A stretch of DNA of 64,000 nucleotides from Streptomyces pluripotens (GTDB taxonomy: Bacteria > Actinomycetota > Actinomycetes > Streptomycetales > Streptomycetaceae): NCBI RefSeq assembly GCF_000802245.2, contig NZ_CP021080.1, positions 1,922,001 through 1,986,000 on the forward strand, written 5' to 3'. Positions 16,819-27,258 of the stretch are shown in pieces. The notes below the pieces were generated by a model, which was given only the letters and a program-made list of their open reading frames with translations, ran no database searches and was not told the origin of the DNA. Each line of letters starts with the position of its first letter. Positions within the stretch are counted from its first letter, which is position 1. Made by a program: the position numbers and the translations under genes.

Positions 16819-18596
16819 TCCGCTTCGAGAATGTCACCGTGTCCTACGACGGCGCGGCCGGACCCACCGTCCGGAACGCCGACTTCGAGGTACCGGAAGG
16901 GGAATTGGTGCTACTCGTCGGCCCGTCCGGGGTCGGCAAGTCGACCCTGCTCGGCGCGGTCAGCGGGCTGGTGCCGCACTTCACCGGCGGCACACTGCGC
17001 GGACGCGTCACGGTGGCCGGCCGGGACACCCGTACCCACAAGCCTCGCGCACTCGCCGATGTCGTCGGCACGGTGGGGCAGGACCCGCTCGCACACTTCG
17101 TCACGGACACGGTGGAGGACGAACTCGCCTACGGCATGGAGTCGTTGGGGCTCGCTCCGGAGGTGATGCGGCGCCGGGTGGAGGAGACGCTGGACCTCCT
17201 GGGCCTGGCCGGGCTACGGGACCGCCCGATCGCCACGCTCTCCGGCGGGCAGCGGCAGCGGGTCGCGATCGGCTCGGTCCTCACCCCGCACCCCCCGGTG
17301 CTGGTGCTGGACGAACCGACCTCGGCGCTGGACCCGGCCGCGGCCGAGGAGGTGCTGGCCGTGCTGCAGCGGCTGGTGCACGACCTGGGGACGACGGTGC
17401 TGATGGCGGAGCACCGGCTGGAACGGGTGATCCAGTACGCCGACCGGGTCGTACTGCTGCCCGCTCCGGGCGCCGCCCCGGTCGTCGGCCCTCCGGCCGA
17501 GGTCATGGCCGTGTCCCCGGTGTACCCGCCGGTGGTGGGCCTGGGCCGGCTGGCCGGCTGGTCCCCGCTCCCGCTGACGGTGCGGGACGCCCGCCGCCGC
17601 GCGGGCGAGCTGCGCACCCGCCTGGCCGACCGTCCCGACCGTCCTCCCCTTCCCCTTCCATCCTCCTGTCCCCCTCCCCCTCCGCCTTCCCTGCCCGAAA
17701 CGGCCTCCCCCGCCGGCACCACGCCACCGTCGGCATCCACGGCACCCGGCGCCACACCACCACCAGCATCCACCGCACCCATGAGGCGCTCCCGTCGCCG
17801 GCTGTTCTGGCGCGCCACGCCCGAGTCCCCGCAGCCCTGCCCCTCGCAGGTCGCCGAGGTCCGCGCGCTGGGCGTCCGCCGGGGCGGGATCGACGCCCTG
17901 CACCGCGTGGACCTCGCCGTGGCTCCCGGCGAGACCATCGCCCTGATGGGCCGCAACGGTGCCGGGAAGTCCACTCTCCTCGGCTCGCTCGTCGGGCTGG
18001 TGGAGCCCACCGCCGGCACGGTCCGGGTCGGCGGAGCGGTGCCGCACCGCAGCGCGCCCCGCGATCTGGTGCGCCACGTCGGACTCGTCCCGCAGGAGCC
18101 ACGCGATGTGCTGTACGCGGACACGGTGGCAGCCGAGTGCGCGGCGGCGGACCGGGACACGCAGGCCGCGCCCGGCACCTGCCGGACGCTGGTGTCCGAG
18201 CTGTTGCCAGGCGTCGCGGACGACACTCACCCTCGCGACCTGTCCGAGGGCCAGTGTCTGGCCCTCGCCCTGGCCGTGGTCCTGACCGCCCGCCCCCCAC
18301 TGCTCCTGCTCGACGAGCCGACACGCGGCCTGGACTACGGGGCCAAGGCCCGTCTGGCGGCCGTGCTGCGCGCCCTGGCCGCTGACGGGCACGCGATCGT
18401 ACTGGCCACGCACGACGTGGAGCTGGCGGCCGAGATCGCCCACCGCGTGGTTCTGCTTGCCGAGGGCGAGGTGATCGCCGACGGGCCGACGGCCGAGATC
18501 GTGGTGGCCTCACCGTCCTTCGCCCCTCAGGTGACGAAGATCCTGGCCCCCCAGCAGTGGCTGACGGTGGCCGAGGTGAGGGAGGCGCTGGCGTGA
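16815..18596 (+). CDS. ECF transporter ATPase with two fused ABC domains
   Basis: Single 593-residue protein holding both ATPases of the ECF transporter. The first ABC domain has Walker A GPSGVGKST near 36-44, signature LSGGQRQRVAIG and Walker B LVLDEPTSALDP. The second begins near residue 350 with Walker A GRNGAGKST, an altered signature LSEGQ and Walker B LLLLDEPTRGLD. A linker of about 90 residues rich in Pro/Ser/Thr (from PPLPLPSSC to PPPASTAP) separates them. GTG 16815 overlaps the previous stop and the end overlaps the next start, both as GTGA. The fused arrangement replaces the usual EcfA/EcfA' pair. Confidence 0.93.
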   Translation: MIRFENVTVSYDGAAGPTVRNADFEVPEGELVLLVGPSGVGKSTLLGAVSGLVPHFTGGTLRGRVTVAGRDTRTHKPRALADVVGTVGQDPLAHFVTDTVEDELAYGMESLGLAPEVMRRRVEETLDLLGLAGLRDRPIATLSGGQRQRVAIGSVLTPHPPVLVLDEPTSALDPAAAEEVLAVLQRLVHDLGTTVLMAEHRLERVIQYADRVVLLPAPGAAPVVGPPAEVMAVSPVYPPVVGLGRLAGWSPLPLTVRDARRRAGELRTRLADRPDRPPLPLPSSCPPPPPPSLPETASPAGTTPPSASTAPGATPPPASTAPMRRSRRRLFWRATPESPQPCPSQVAEVRALGVRRGGIDALHRVDLAVAPGETIALMGRNGAGKSTLLGSLVGLVEPTAGTVRVGGAVPHRSAPRDLVRHVGLVPQEPRDVLYADTVAAECAAADRDTQAAPGTCRTLVSELLPGVADDTHPRDLSEGQCLALALAVVLTARPPLLLLDEPTRGLDYGAKARLAAVLRALAADGHAIVLATHDVELAAEIAHRVVLLAEGEVIADGPTAEIVVASPSFAPQVTKILAPQQWLTVAEVREALA

Positions 18597-19417
18597 GCCC
18601 GCAGTCACGGGTCCGTGCCGTACGCCTGGGCCCCCGTTCCCTCACCGCGCTGGTGCTGGTCGGCGCGGTCGGTGCGGTCGCGTTCGGCTGGCCCTTCCTG
18701 GCCCCGCCCACCGCACAGCTCAGCGCCCATGCCCAGGACGCGCCCTGGCTCTTCGCGGGTCTGCTGGTACTGCTGGTCGCGGTGGTGGCGGCGACGATCT
18801 CCGAGTCGGACCTCGGGCCGAAGGCCGTGGCCATGCTGGGGGTGCTGGCGGCGACGGGGGCGGCGCTGCGCCCGATCGGCGCGGGCACGGCCGGGATCGA
18901 GCCGATGTTCTTCCTGATGGTGCTCAGCGGCCGGGTGCTGGGCCCCGGTTTCGGCTTCGTGCTGGGCTCGGTGACGATGTTCGCGTCCGCGCTGCTCACC
19001 GGCGGGGTCGGACCGTGGCTGCCGTTCCAGATGCTGTCGATGGGCTGGTTCACGTTGGGAGCGGGCCTGCTCCCGGGCCCGGTCCGGCTGCGCGGCCGGG
19101 GTGAACTGCTACTCCTGGCCTGCTACGGCTTCCTGGCGGCCTTCGCCTACGGCACGGTCATGAATCTGGTCGGCTGGCCCTTCCTCGCCGCCGCGGCGTC
19201 GAACATCTCCTTCGACCCGCATGCCTCGGTCCCCGCCAACCTGGCCCGCTTCGTCGCCTACTGCCTGGCCACCTCCCTGGGCTGGGACCTGGGCCGGGCG
19301 GTCTGCACCGTGGTGCTGACCCTGGCGCTGGGTCCGGCGGTGCTGCGCGCGCTGCGCCGGGCCACGCGGCGGGCCGCGTTCGAGACCGCGGTCACATTCG
19401 ACGGCCCGGCCGCGTGA
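18593..19417 (+). CDS. ECF transporter substrate-binding (S) component, CbrT-like
   Basis: 274-residue membrane protein with about six hydrophobic segments and a short charged N-terminus (VSPQSRVRAVRLGPRSLTAL). The central part, around the repeated Gly-rich GRVLGPGFGFVLGSVTMFASAL and LPFQMLSMGWFTLGAGLLPG, matches the CbrT/ECF S-component type used for cobalamin in actinobacteria. It is the last of five translationally coupled genes behind the B12 riboswitch, so cobalamin or a precursor is the likely substrate. Confidence 0.88.
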   Translation: MSPQSRVRAVRLGPRSLTALVLVGAVGAVAFGWPFLAPPTAQLSAHAQDAPWLFAGLLVLLVAVVAATISESDLGPKAVAMLGVLAATGAALRPIGAGTAGIEPMFFLMVLSGRVLGPGFGFVLGSVTMFASALLTGGVGPWLPFQMLSMGWFTLGAGLLPGPVRLRGRGELLLLACYGFLAAFAYGTVMNLVGWPFLAAAASNISFDPHASVPANLARFVAYCLATSLGWDLGRAVCTVVLTLALGPAVLRALRRATRRAAFETAVTFDGPAA

Positions 19418-19788
19418 CGGGCGGCACAGCCAACCGTGCCGCTGCGTGAGCACCCGGTTCCGCCTCGTGAGCCGGACGGTGAAGCACCCCACATGACACA
19501 GGTCACCTACGCACCAGGATAGTAGTCCCATTTGTCCGATACATCCTTTCGAGCACCCCCCCTGACCTGCACTTTGAGACCCAGGCCACACGACGGACGT
19601 TCCCCGCGGATCCGGCCACAACTAGTAAAAGGGGTCATTGCGGGCAGGCTTCGATCCTGCTTCTCTGGACGACGTCGCCAGGCGCCACGAGCCCTCACGG
19701 GCCGCGGCGCCGACGTATGCGGCCACCACGCGGAGCGTGGTTCACCGCATGCGGGCGATCCCCATGTCCCCGACGCAAGAGGTTCTCC
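19418..19788. other. Gene-free stretch between B12 operon and SLT gene
   Basis: 371 bases with no supported gene. The stretch contains the promoter and a leader of the SLT-domain gene. The leader from about 19620 on is GC-rich with several short inverted repeats (for example ggcgcc and ccgcatgcgg), so a structured 5' UTR is possible. I could not match it to a known riboswitch class. Confidence 0.4.
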
Positions 19789-20202
19789 GTGTCCGTCTCC
19801 TTCATCCGCCGCATCGCTTCCCCGAAGAAGGTCCTCACCACTGCCGCCGTGGCCGCCGCCACCGCCGGTATGGCACTGGCCGCGGCGCCCGCCCAGGCCG
19901 CCCCGACCTCGGCCTCCTCCGCCAAGGCGATCGCGCACAAGATGATCCCGGACGCCGCCCAGTTCAACGCCTTCAGCAAGATCGTCGAGCACGAGAGCGG
20001 CTGGAACCCCACCGCCACCAACAGCTCGTCCGGCGCCTACGGCCTGGTCCAGGCCCTGCCGGGTTCGAAGATGGCTTCCGCCGGTTCCGACTGGAAGACC
20101 AACCCGGCCACCCAGATCAAGTGGGGTCTGGACTACATGAACTCCCGCTACGGCAGCCCGGTCAAGGCCTGGAACTTCTGGCAGACCAACCACTGGTACT
20201 GA
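19789..20202 (+). CDS. Secreted transglycosylase SLT-domain protein
   Basis: Peptidoglycan-cleaving (lytic transglycosylase) type protein, 137 residues. A Sec signal peptide (basic VSVSFIRRIASPKK, hydrophobic stretch, cleavage after APAQA near residue 40) precedes one SLT/lysozyme-like domain. The catalytic Glu is in VEHESGWNP, and the domain continues with GAYGLVQALPGSKMAS and the terminal YGSPVKAWNFW. The whole protein is only this domain, with no LysM or other anchor, so it is probably free in the wall. GTG 19789 has AGAGG upstream. A strong hairpin lies downstream at 20254-20280. Confidence 0.88.
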   Translation: MSVSFIRRIASPKKVLTTAAVAAATAGMALAAAPAQAAPTSASSAKAIAHKMIPDAAQFNAFSKIVEHESGWNPTATNSSSGAYGLVQALPGSKMASAGSDWKTNPATQIKWGLDYMNSRYGSPVKAWNFWQTNHWY

Positions 20203-20253
20203 GCCGTACGGCCTCCGGGCGCCCGGCACTGAGCCGGCACCCGCACCCGCATC

Positions 20254-20280
20254 CGCACCCTCGCCCCCGGCGAGGGTGCG
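20254..20280 (+). terminator. Strong hairpin, likely terminator of the SLT gene
   Basis: Perfect 12-bp inverted repeat cgcaccctcgcc / ggcgagggtgcg with a 3-base loop, 52 bp after the stop codon of the SLT-domain gene. There is no run of T, as is common for streptomycete terminators. Confidence 0.65.
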
Positions 20281-20364
20281 CGCGTATGTCCGGACCTTGC
20301 CGACCGGCAGGTGGTGGAGTTGTCACCGCCCTGTCCGTCCGGCGAACCGGAGGCACGAGGAACG

Positions 20365-21060
20365 ATGACGACGCCGACGACACCGGTGCCACCGGCCCGG
20401 GACTCGGAGGAACGCGGGGTACGGCTGGTGCCCGTACTGCTGATCCTGACCGTAGTGAGCGGCCTGGTCGACGCCGTCAGCTACCTGGGGTTGGGCCACG
20501 TCTTCACCGCCAACATGACCGGAAACGTGGTCATCCTGGGCCTCGCCTCGGCCGGCGCCCCCGGCTTCTCGATCCGCCACGCGGCCACCTCGCTGGCCTG
20601 CTTCCTGCCCGGCGCAGTGGTGGGCGGCCGGTTGTCGGCCCGCCTCAGAGGCGGCTCCCACCGCACCTGGGCCCGTCTGTCCCTGGCGGCGGAGGCCGTC
20701 CTGATCGGCGCGGCGTCGGCGGTGGCCTTCGCCTGGCCGCATGCCGGCGCTGCCCAGTACGCCCTCATCGCCCTCATGGCCTTCGCCATGGGCCTGCGCA
20801 ACGCGACCGTCCGCCAGCTGGGCGTGGCGGATGTCACCACCACGGTCCTGACCACGACCCTGACCCACCTGGCCGCCGAATCCCGACTCGGCGGCGGCAC
20901 GGATCGCCGTTTCCCCCGCCGTGCGGGCGCGGTCGTCGCGATGTTCGCCGGAGCCTGCCTGGGGGCCTGGCTGGTCTTGCACCACGGGCTGGGGATCCCC
21001 CTGGTGATCGCCGCGCTGGCGGCGGGGGCGCTGGCAGTAGCGGCCTCCGGGCGGGAGTGA
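20365..21060 (+). CDS. DUF1275 (YoaK) family membrane protein
   Basis: 231-residue membrane protein with six to seven hydrophobic segments. It shows the DUF1275 pattern: VVSGLVDAVSYLGLGHVFTANMTGN in the first helix region, then GLRNATVRQLGVADVTTTVL. Function is not known for the family; members are sometimes annotated as YoaK. ATG 20365 follows GAGGAACG. It stands alone between the SLT gene and the convergent cyp125 gene. Confidence 0.88.
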   Translation: MTTPTTPVPPARDSEERGVRLVPVLLILTVVSGLVDAVSYLGLGHVFTANMTGNVVILGLASAGAPGFSIRHAATSLACFLPGAVVGGRLSARLRGGSHRTWARLSLAAEAVLIGAASAVAFAWPHAGAAQYALIALMAFAMGLRNATVRQLGVADVTTTVLTTTLTHLAAESRLGGGTDRRFPRRAGAVVAMFAGACLGAWLVLHHGLGIPLVIAALAAGALAVAASGRE

Positions 21061-21090
21061 GTCGAGGGAACGCACGGGCGCCTGCGCCGG

Positions 21091-22326
21091 TCAGCCGAGG
21101 GTGACCCGCAGCTCCTTGACGCCGTTGATCCAGGCCGAGCGCAGCCGGCGCGGGGCATCGGCCGCCCTCAGGCCGGGCATGGCGTCGGCGATCGCGTGGA
21201 AGATCAGGTCGATTTCCAGAACCGCGAGGGACTTGCCGAGGCAGTAGTGCGGGCCGCCGCCGCCGAACCCCAGGTGCGGATTGGGATCGCGGGTGATGTC
21301 GAAGGCGTCCGGGGCGGTGAAGACCTCCGGGTCGTGATTGGCGGAGGCGTAGAACAGGCCGACCCGGTCCCCCTTCCCGATCCGCACCCCACCCAGCTCC
21401 GTGTCCTGGGTGGCGGTCCGCTGGAAGGCGTTGACCGGAGTGGCCCAACGGACGATCTCCTCGGCCGTGGTGGAGGGGCGCTCACGCGTGAAGAGGTCCC
21501 ACTGGTCGGGGTGGGTGAGGAAGGCGTGCATGCCGTGGGTGATGGCGTTGCGGGTGGTCTCGTTGCCGGCCACCGCCAGCATCAGCACGAAGAATCCGAA
21601 CTCGTCGGAGTTCAGGTTGCCCTCGTCCTCCGCCGCCACGAGGGTCGTCACGATGTCGCGGGCCGGGCACCGCTTGCGTCCGGCGGCCATGTTCATCGCA
21701 TAGGCAATGATCTCGGCGGCCGACTGGGCACCCACCTCCTCGGTGATCGCGTACTCGGGATCGTCGTAGGCGATCATCTTGTTGGACCAGTCGAAGATCT
21801 TGCCGCGGTCCTCCTGCGGCACGCCGATCAACTCGGCGATGGCCTGTAAGGGCAGTTCACAGGCCACTTCGGTGACGAAGTCGAAGGGTCCGGAACGGGT
21901 ACGGGCACGGGCGACGATGGCCTCGGCGCGGGACCGGAGCCGGTCCTCCAGGGCCCGGATGGAGCGCGGCGTGAACCCCCGCTGCACGATCTGGCGCACA
22001 CGCGTGTGTTCCGGTGGGTCCATGTTGAGCAGGATCAGCCGCTGCGCGTCGATCACGTCACGTTCGATGTGCTCGTTGAAGCGGATGATCGCCGTGTTGA
22101 GGGAGGAGGAGAACAGCTCCGGATGCGTGGAGACGTACTTGACGTCGGCATGCCGGGTCACCGCCCAGTACCCGGTGTCGTCGAAGCCCGCGACACCGGG
22201 CGGCTGCGGGATCCAGCGGACGGGTTCGCTACGGCGCAGTTCGGCGAACTCCCACAGGGGCACGCGGTGGTGCAGCACATCGGGGTCGGTGAAGTCGAAC
22301 CCGTCGGGCAGCGCAGGGCAGTGCAT
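21091..22326 (-). CDS. Cytochrome P450, CYP125-type steroid C26-monooxygenase
   Basis: 411 residues with all P450 landmarks: I-helix AGNETTRN from 253, ExxR at 290-293 and heme loop FGGGGPHYCLG with ligand Cys362. Many blocks match mycobacterial CYP125, such as GFDFTDPDV, LLNMDPPEHTRVRQIVQRGFTPR, ELPLQAIAELIGVPQEDRG and LRSAWINGVK. CYP125 oxidises the terminal C26 methyl of cholesterol or cholestenone to the alcohol, aldehyde and acid, opening side-chain degradation. ATG 22326 has GGAG upstream; longer frames to 22497 would cross the operator. It is divergent from a FadA5-type thiolase, the same order as Rv3545c-Rv3546. The identification comes from memory of those sequences. Confidence 0.9.
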   Translation of the reverse strand: MHCPALPDGFDFTDPDVLHHRVPLWEFAELRRSEPVRWIPQPPGVAGFDDTGYWAVTRHADVKYVSTHPELFSSSLNTAIIRFNEHIERDVIDAQRLILLNMDPPEHTRVRQIVQRGFTPRSIRALEDRLRSRAEAIVARARTRSGPFDFVTEVACELPLQAIAELIGVPQEDRGKIFDWSNKMIAYDDPEYAITEEVGAQSAAEIIAYAMNMAAGRKRCPARDIVTTLVAAEDEGNLNSDEFGFFVLMLAVAGNETTRNAITHGMHAFLTHPDQWDLFTRERPSTTAEEIVRWATPVNAFQRTATQDTELGGVRIGKGDRVGLFYASANHDPEVFTAPDAFDITRDPNPHLGFGGGGPHYCLGKSLAVLEIDLIFHAIADAMPGLRAADAPRRLRSAWINGVKELRVTLG

Positions 22327-22374
22327 CGGCGGACTCCAGCCATCTGACGGACCATCAGCAGTTGCGGTGAACGT

Positions 22375-23726
<1,352 letters not shown>

Positions 23727-24036
23727 CCGTCCAGTCGGCGAAGGCGGCGGGGGCGGCCATGCGGACCGGCCCGGCCGGGGTGTGGGAACCGCGCGCGGCC
23801 ACGACGGCGCGGAGGGCTCCGGCAGCCTCAGTGCAGGCGCCGCCCGTCACCTCGTGCGGCACATGCCCGCCCGCCGCCGCGCCGTGCTCCTGGCGCGGCA
23901 GTGGCGGGCGAGCGGGCCGAGGCGACCGGCGGCCTCGCCCAGCCGCTCCGCGTGGCCGGACGGGACCGACCACGACGCGGAACGCGGACGCGGTCGCACG
24001 CTGCCCGAGACCGTGGCCGACACGTGGGACGGTGCG
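23727..24036. other. Gene-free convergent spacer
   Basis: 310 bases between the stops of the thiolase and the GT87-PAP2 gene. Frames are open but have no recognisable protein similarity and no ribosome sites. No strong terminator hairpin was identified by eye. Confidence 0.4.
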
Positions 24037-26076
24037 TCACCGGGTTCCGGCGACGACGAGACGCTCTGGTTCGGGTGCAGGGCGGGCCGAGGCGGCGGCG
24101 ACGGCGGCTCTGGGTCCCTGGAATAGGTACGCCAGACCGAAGCCCGCAGTGACCACCGCCGCACCGCCGACCGCGTCCAGCACCCAGTGGTTTCCGGTCG
24201 CGATGATGGCCGAGACCGTGCAGAAGGGGTGCAGCAGGCCGAGGACCTTCATCCACCACTTCGGGGCGATGATCGCGATGACCAGTCCGCACCACAGGGA
24301 CCAGCCGAAGTGCAGGGACGGCATCGCCGCGTACTGGTTGGTCAGGGCCGTCAGGGTGCCGTAGTCCGGCTTGGAGAAGTCCTGGACGCCGTGGACGGTG
24401 TCGATGATGCCGAGGGTCGGCATCAGGCGGGGTGGCGCCAACGGGAAGAGCCAGAAGCCGACCAGGGCGAGGAAAGTGGCAAAGCCGAGGGAGGTACGGG
24501 CCCAGCGGTAGTCGACCGGACGGCGCCAGTACAGGACGGCGAGGACGGTCAGCGGGACGACGAAGTGGAAGGACTCGTAGTAGAAGTCGAAGAAGTCCCG
24601 CAGCCAGCCGATCTTCACGACCGCGTGGTTGGCCCCGTACTCGATGTCGATGTGCAGGAAGCGTTCGAGTCCGAGGATGAGGTGACCGTGGTGTTCGGCG
24701 GTGAAGCGACCCCCGGTGCTGCTACCACCGGTTGCGGCCAGGCGGACCTGCGAGTAGGCGGCATAGACCACGCGGATGAGGAGCAGTTCCAGCAGCAGGT
24801 TCGGGCGGGTGAGGACCCGACGGAGGAAGGGAAGCAGCGGGACGCGCCGGAAGCGGGCGGGGACCCGCGGGGCGTACTGGGTCGGCACGGGCGTCCGGTA
24901 GTACGGCGAGGTGCGGCGCAGGAAGGGGACGACCGTGGCGGCGGCCAGGGCCGTGAGCAGGACGAGGTCGTCGCGCAGCGGGTAGAGCGCCGGCATGTTC
25001 GGGAGCATCATCTTCGCCGGCAGTGTCGTCACGAGGATGACCGCCACCGGCCAGACGTACCGGTCCGAGGCCCGCTTGCCGACCCGACCGACCGCCGCGA
25101 GCAGCACCCACAGCAGCTGGTGCTGCCAGGCGGTGGGTGAGATCGCCACGGCGGCGCAGCCGGTGATCGCCACGGCGAGCAGGAGCTGGCCGTCGCGGGC
25201 GTAGTCGGCGGCGCGGCGCAGGGTGAGGGCCGCGACGGCGGCGCTCAGGAGCAGGAAGAGAGTGATCTCCACCGGGCCGGCGAGGCCGAGGCGCAGGAGT
25301 GCGCCGTGCAGCGACTGGTTGGCGATGCCGTCGGCCGGACCGCCAAGGCCCACTCCGGCCACATGGTGCACCCAGTAGGTGTACGAGTCGTGCGGCATCG
25401 CTGCCCAGGCGAGCACGGTGCATGCGGCGAAGGTGCCGGCCGTGGTGAGGGCCGCCCTGCGGCGGCCGGTGAACCACAGCAGCGGGGCGAAGAGCAGCAC
25501 GGTCGGTTGCAGGGCGGCGGCCACGCCGATGCACAGGCCGCCCGCCCGTGCTCCGCGTACGGTGAAGCAGCCGAGCAGGACGAGAAGGACCGGGATGATG
25601 CTGGTCTGGCCGAGCCACAGGGTGTTGCGGACCGGCAGTGACAGCATGAGCAGGCTGACCGCCACGGGCGCGGCCAGCAGCGAGGTGCGGCGGCTGACCG
25701 GCTGGGGCAGCGCGCGTGCGGCGACCAGGCCGAGGGCGGCGACGAGCAGCAGGGTGCCGAAGGTCCAGCTCCAGCCGAGGGCCACTTGCGCGGAACGGGT
25801 GAGCGGTTTCAGGACCAGGCCGGCGAAGGGGGTGCCGGTGAAGCGGGTCGAGTCGTAGAGCGAGCCGTTCACGTGGAGGACGCCGTGGGGGCCGACCCAG
25901 GTCTCCAGGTCGGTGAGCCGCCGGCCGCTCGGGGTGGTGAGGACGACGGTCATCTGCCGTACGGCGAGGATCGCCGCCACCGCCCACAGCGCGAGCCGGG
26001 CCGCGCGCAGGCGCGCTCCCGGTTCAGCCGGCCCGAAGGCATCCGTCGGTCGTCCGCTGTGCTCCACGTTCGCCAC
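24037..26076 (-). CDS. Bifunctional GT87 glycosyltransferase / PAP2 phosphatase
   Basis: 679-residue polytopic membrane protein. The first 380 residues are a GT-C type glycosyltransferase 87 (DUF2029) domain with about ten hydrophobic segments. The loop TPSGRRLTDLETWVGPHG follows the first helix and a WLGQTS block occurs near 190. The last 270 residues are a PAP2 phosphatase-like domain with PSLHFGW and GNHWVLDAVGG, matching its conserved His motifs. In other actinobacteria the same fusion is annotated, and GT87 enzymes use polyprenyl-phosphate mannose for envelope lipoglycans. A combined transfer and lipid-phosphate recycling role is plausible. GTG 26076 was taken as the start. Confidence 0.88.
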   Translation of the reverse strand: MANVEHSGRPTDAFGPAEPGARLRAARLALWAVAAILAVRQMTVVLTTPSGRRLTDLETWVGPHGVLHVNGSLYDSTRFTGTPFAGLVLKPLTRSAQVALGWSWTFGTLLLVAALGLVAARALPQPVSRRTSLLAAPVAVSLLMLSLPVRNTLWLGQTSIIPVLLVLLGCFTVRGARAGGLCIGVAAALQPTVLLFAPLLWFTGRRRAALTTAGTFAACTVLAWAAMPHDSYTYWVHHVAGVGLGGPADGIANQSLHGALLRLGLAGPVEITLFLLLSAAVAALTLRRAADYARDGQLLLAVAITGCAAVAISPTAWQHQLLWVLLAAVGRVGKRASDRYVWPVAVILVTTLPAKMMLPNMPALYPLRDDLVLLTALAAATVVPFLRRTSPYYRTPVPTQYAPRVPARFRRVPLLPFLRRVLTRPNLLLELLLIRVVYAAYSQVRLAATGGSSTGGRFTAEHHGHLILGLERFLHIDIEYGANHAVVKIGWLRDFFDFYYESFHFVVPLTVLAVLYWRRPVDYRWARTSLGFATFLALVGFWLFPLAPPRLMPTLGIIDTVHGVQDFSKPDYGTLTALTNQYAAMPSLHFGWSLWCGLVIAIIAPKWWMKVLGLLHPFCTVSAIIATGNHWVLDAVGGAAVVTAGFGLAYLFQGPRAAVAAASARPAPEPERLVVAGTR

Positions 26077-26527
26077 GCCTCGTCGGCCTCCCGCCCCTAC
26101 GTCCCGGGCGCCGTGCGCGCCGGGTTCCCACCGCGAACCCTATGAGGCTCGCAGACCCCCCGGAGAAGGACGCAGGCAACCCCCGCTTCACCTGTCGTCC
26201 GTCCGCCTTTGGTCCGGACGACGATAGCCGCGGGGAGGGTCCGGTGGCCCCCGGGACGGCGCGAGAAGCGTCACAGCTGCCCGGAACCATTCGGACACCC
26301 GACTTCGTCTGTATCCCCGGCTGTATCTCTGGTAACAGCGGGAACGAAGGCCACTCTTCATGACCGCCGGACACCGGGCGGCGCGAGCGTGCGTGCTGGC
26401 CGGTGATCCCGCCGCCACCCGTACAGCCCCCGCCGCCGATCGCCCCATCCGCGCCACCCGGCTGAGATGATCGGTGCGGGCAGGACCACGGAGCTTCGGG
26501 AAGACACTCGGGAAAGGCAGCAGACGC
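26077..26527. other. Divergent spacer without genes
   Basis: 451 bases between the divergent GT87-PAP2 and O-methyltransferase genes. They should hold both promoters. A short direct repeat (ctgtatccccgg and ctgtatctctgg, near 26309-26334) is visible. No gene, hairpin or known RNA element was recognised. Confidence 0.4.
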
Positions 26528-27199
26528 ATGAGCGGGGCGCAGCTCTGGAACGACGTCGACGACTACTTCAGCAGCCAACTCTCCACCGATGACGAGGCGC
26601 TCCGGGCGGCTCTGCGGGACAGCGGTGCCGCCGGATTGCCGCCCATCAGCGTCACGGCCACCCAGGGCAAGTTCCTGCAGCTGCTCGCCCAGGTACAGGG
26701 CGCGCGGAACATCCTGGAGATCGGCACACTCGGCGGGTACAGCACGATCTGGATGGCCCGCGCCCTGCCCGAGGACGGCAGACTGGTCTCGCTGGAGTAC
26801 AACGCCAAGCACGCCGACGTGGCCGCCCGGAACCTCGCCCGTGCGGGTCTGGAGCGGATCGCGGAGGTGCGGGTGGGCGCGGCCCTGGAGTCGCTGCCCA
26901 AACTCGCCGACGAGAACCCGGCCCCCTTCGACCTGGTGTTCATCGACGCCGACAAGGCCAACAACGCGCACTACGTGGAGTGGGCGCTCCGGCTCACCCG
27001 GGCGGGCAGCCTGATCGTCCTGGACAACGTGGTGCGCGGCGGCCGGATCACCGACGCGCGCAGCACCGAGCCGGACATCGTCGGCACCCGCGCCGCGATC
27101 GAACTGATCGCAGGCCACCCGAGGCTGAGCGGCACGGCGATCCAGACGGTGGGCAGCAAGGGCTACGACGGCTTCGCCATGGCCCGGGTACTGGCCTGA
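26528..27199 (+). CDS. SAM-dependent O-methyltransferase (class III, CCoAOMT type)
   Basis: 223-residue soluble enzyme. SAM motif I is ILEIGTLGGYSTIWMARAL near 62-80. The metal- and substrate-binding region is FIDADKANN near 139-147, followed by IVLDNVVRGG. Length and motifs match the small cation-dependent catechol/caffeoyl-CoA O-methyltransferase family, which methylates ortho-diphenols. The acceptor is unknown. ATG 26528 is preceded by GGGAAAGG at some distance. The gene stands alone. Confidence 0.9.
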   Translation: MSGAQLWNDVDDYFSSQLSTDDEALRAALRDSGAAGLPPISVTATQGKFLQLLAQVQGARNILEIGTLGGYSTIWMARALPEDGRLVSLEYNAKHADVAARNLARAGLERIAEVRVGAALESLPKLADENPAPFDLVFIDADKANNAHYVEWALRLTRAGSLIVLDNVVRGGRITDARSTEPDIVGTRAAIELIAGHPRLSGTAIQTVGSKGYDGFAMARVLA

Positions 27200-27258
27200 C
27201 CCGGGTACGGGCCTGAGCAGCGTGGTCCACTCGGGGATCTCCACCTCCGCCCGCCGGC

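Noticed and set aside
19539..19788. c-di-AMP (ydaO) riboswitch upstream of the SLT-domain gene
   Set aside because: Such genes often have one in Streptomyces, but I could not find the conserved core segments here.
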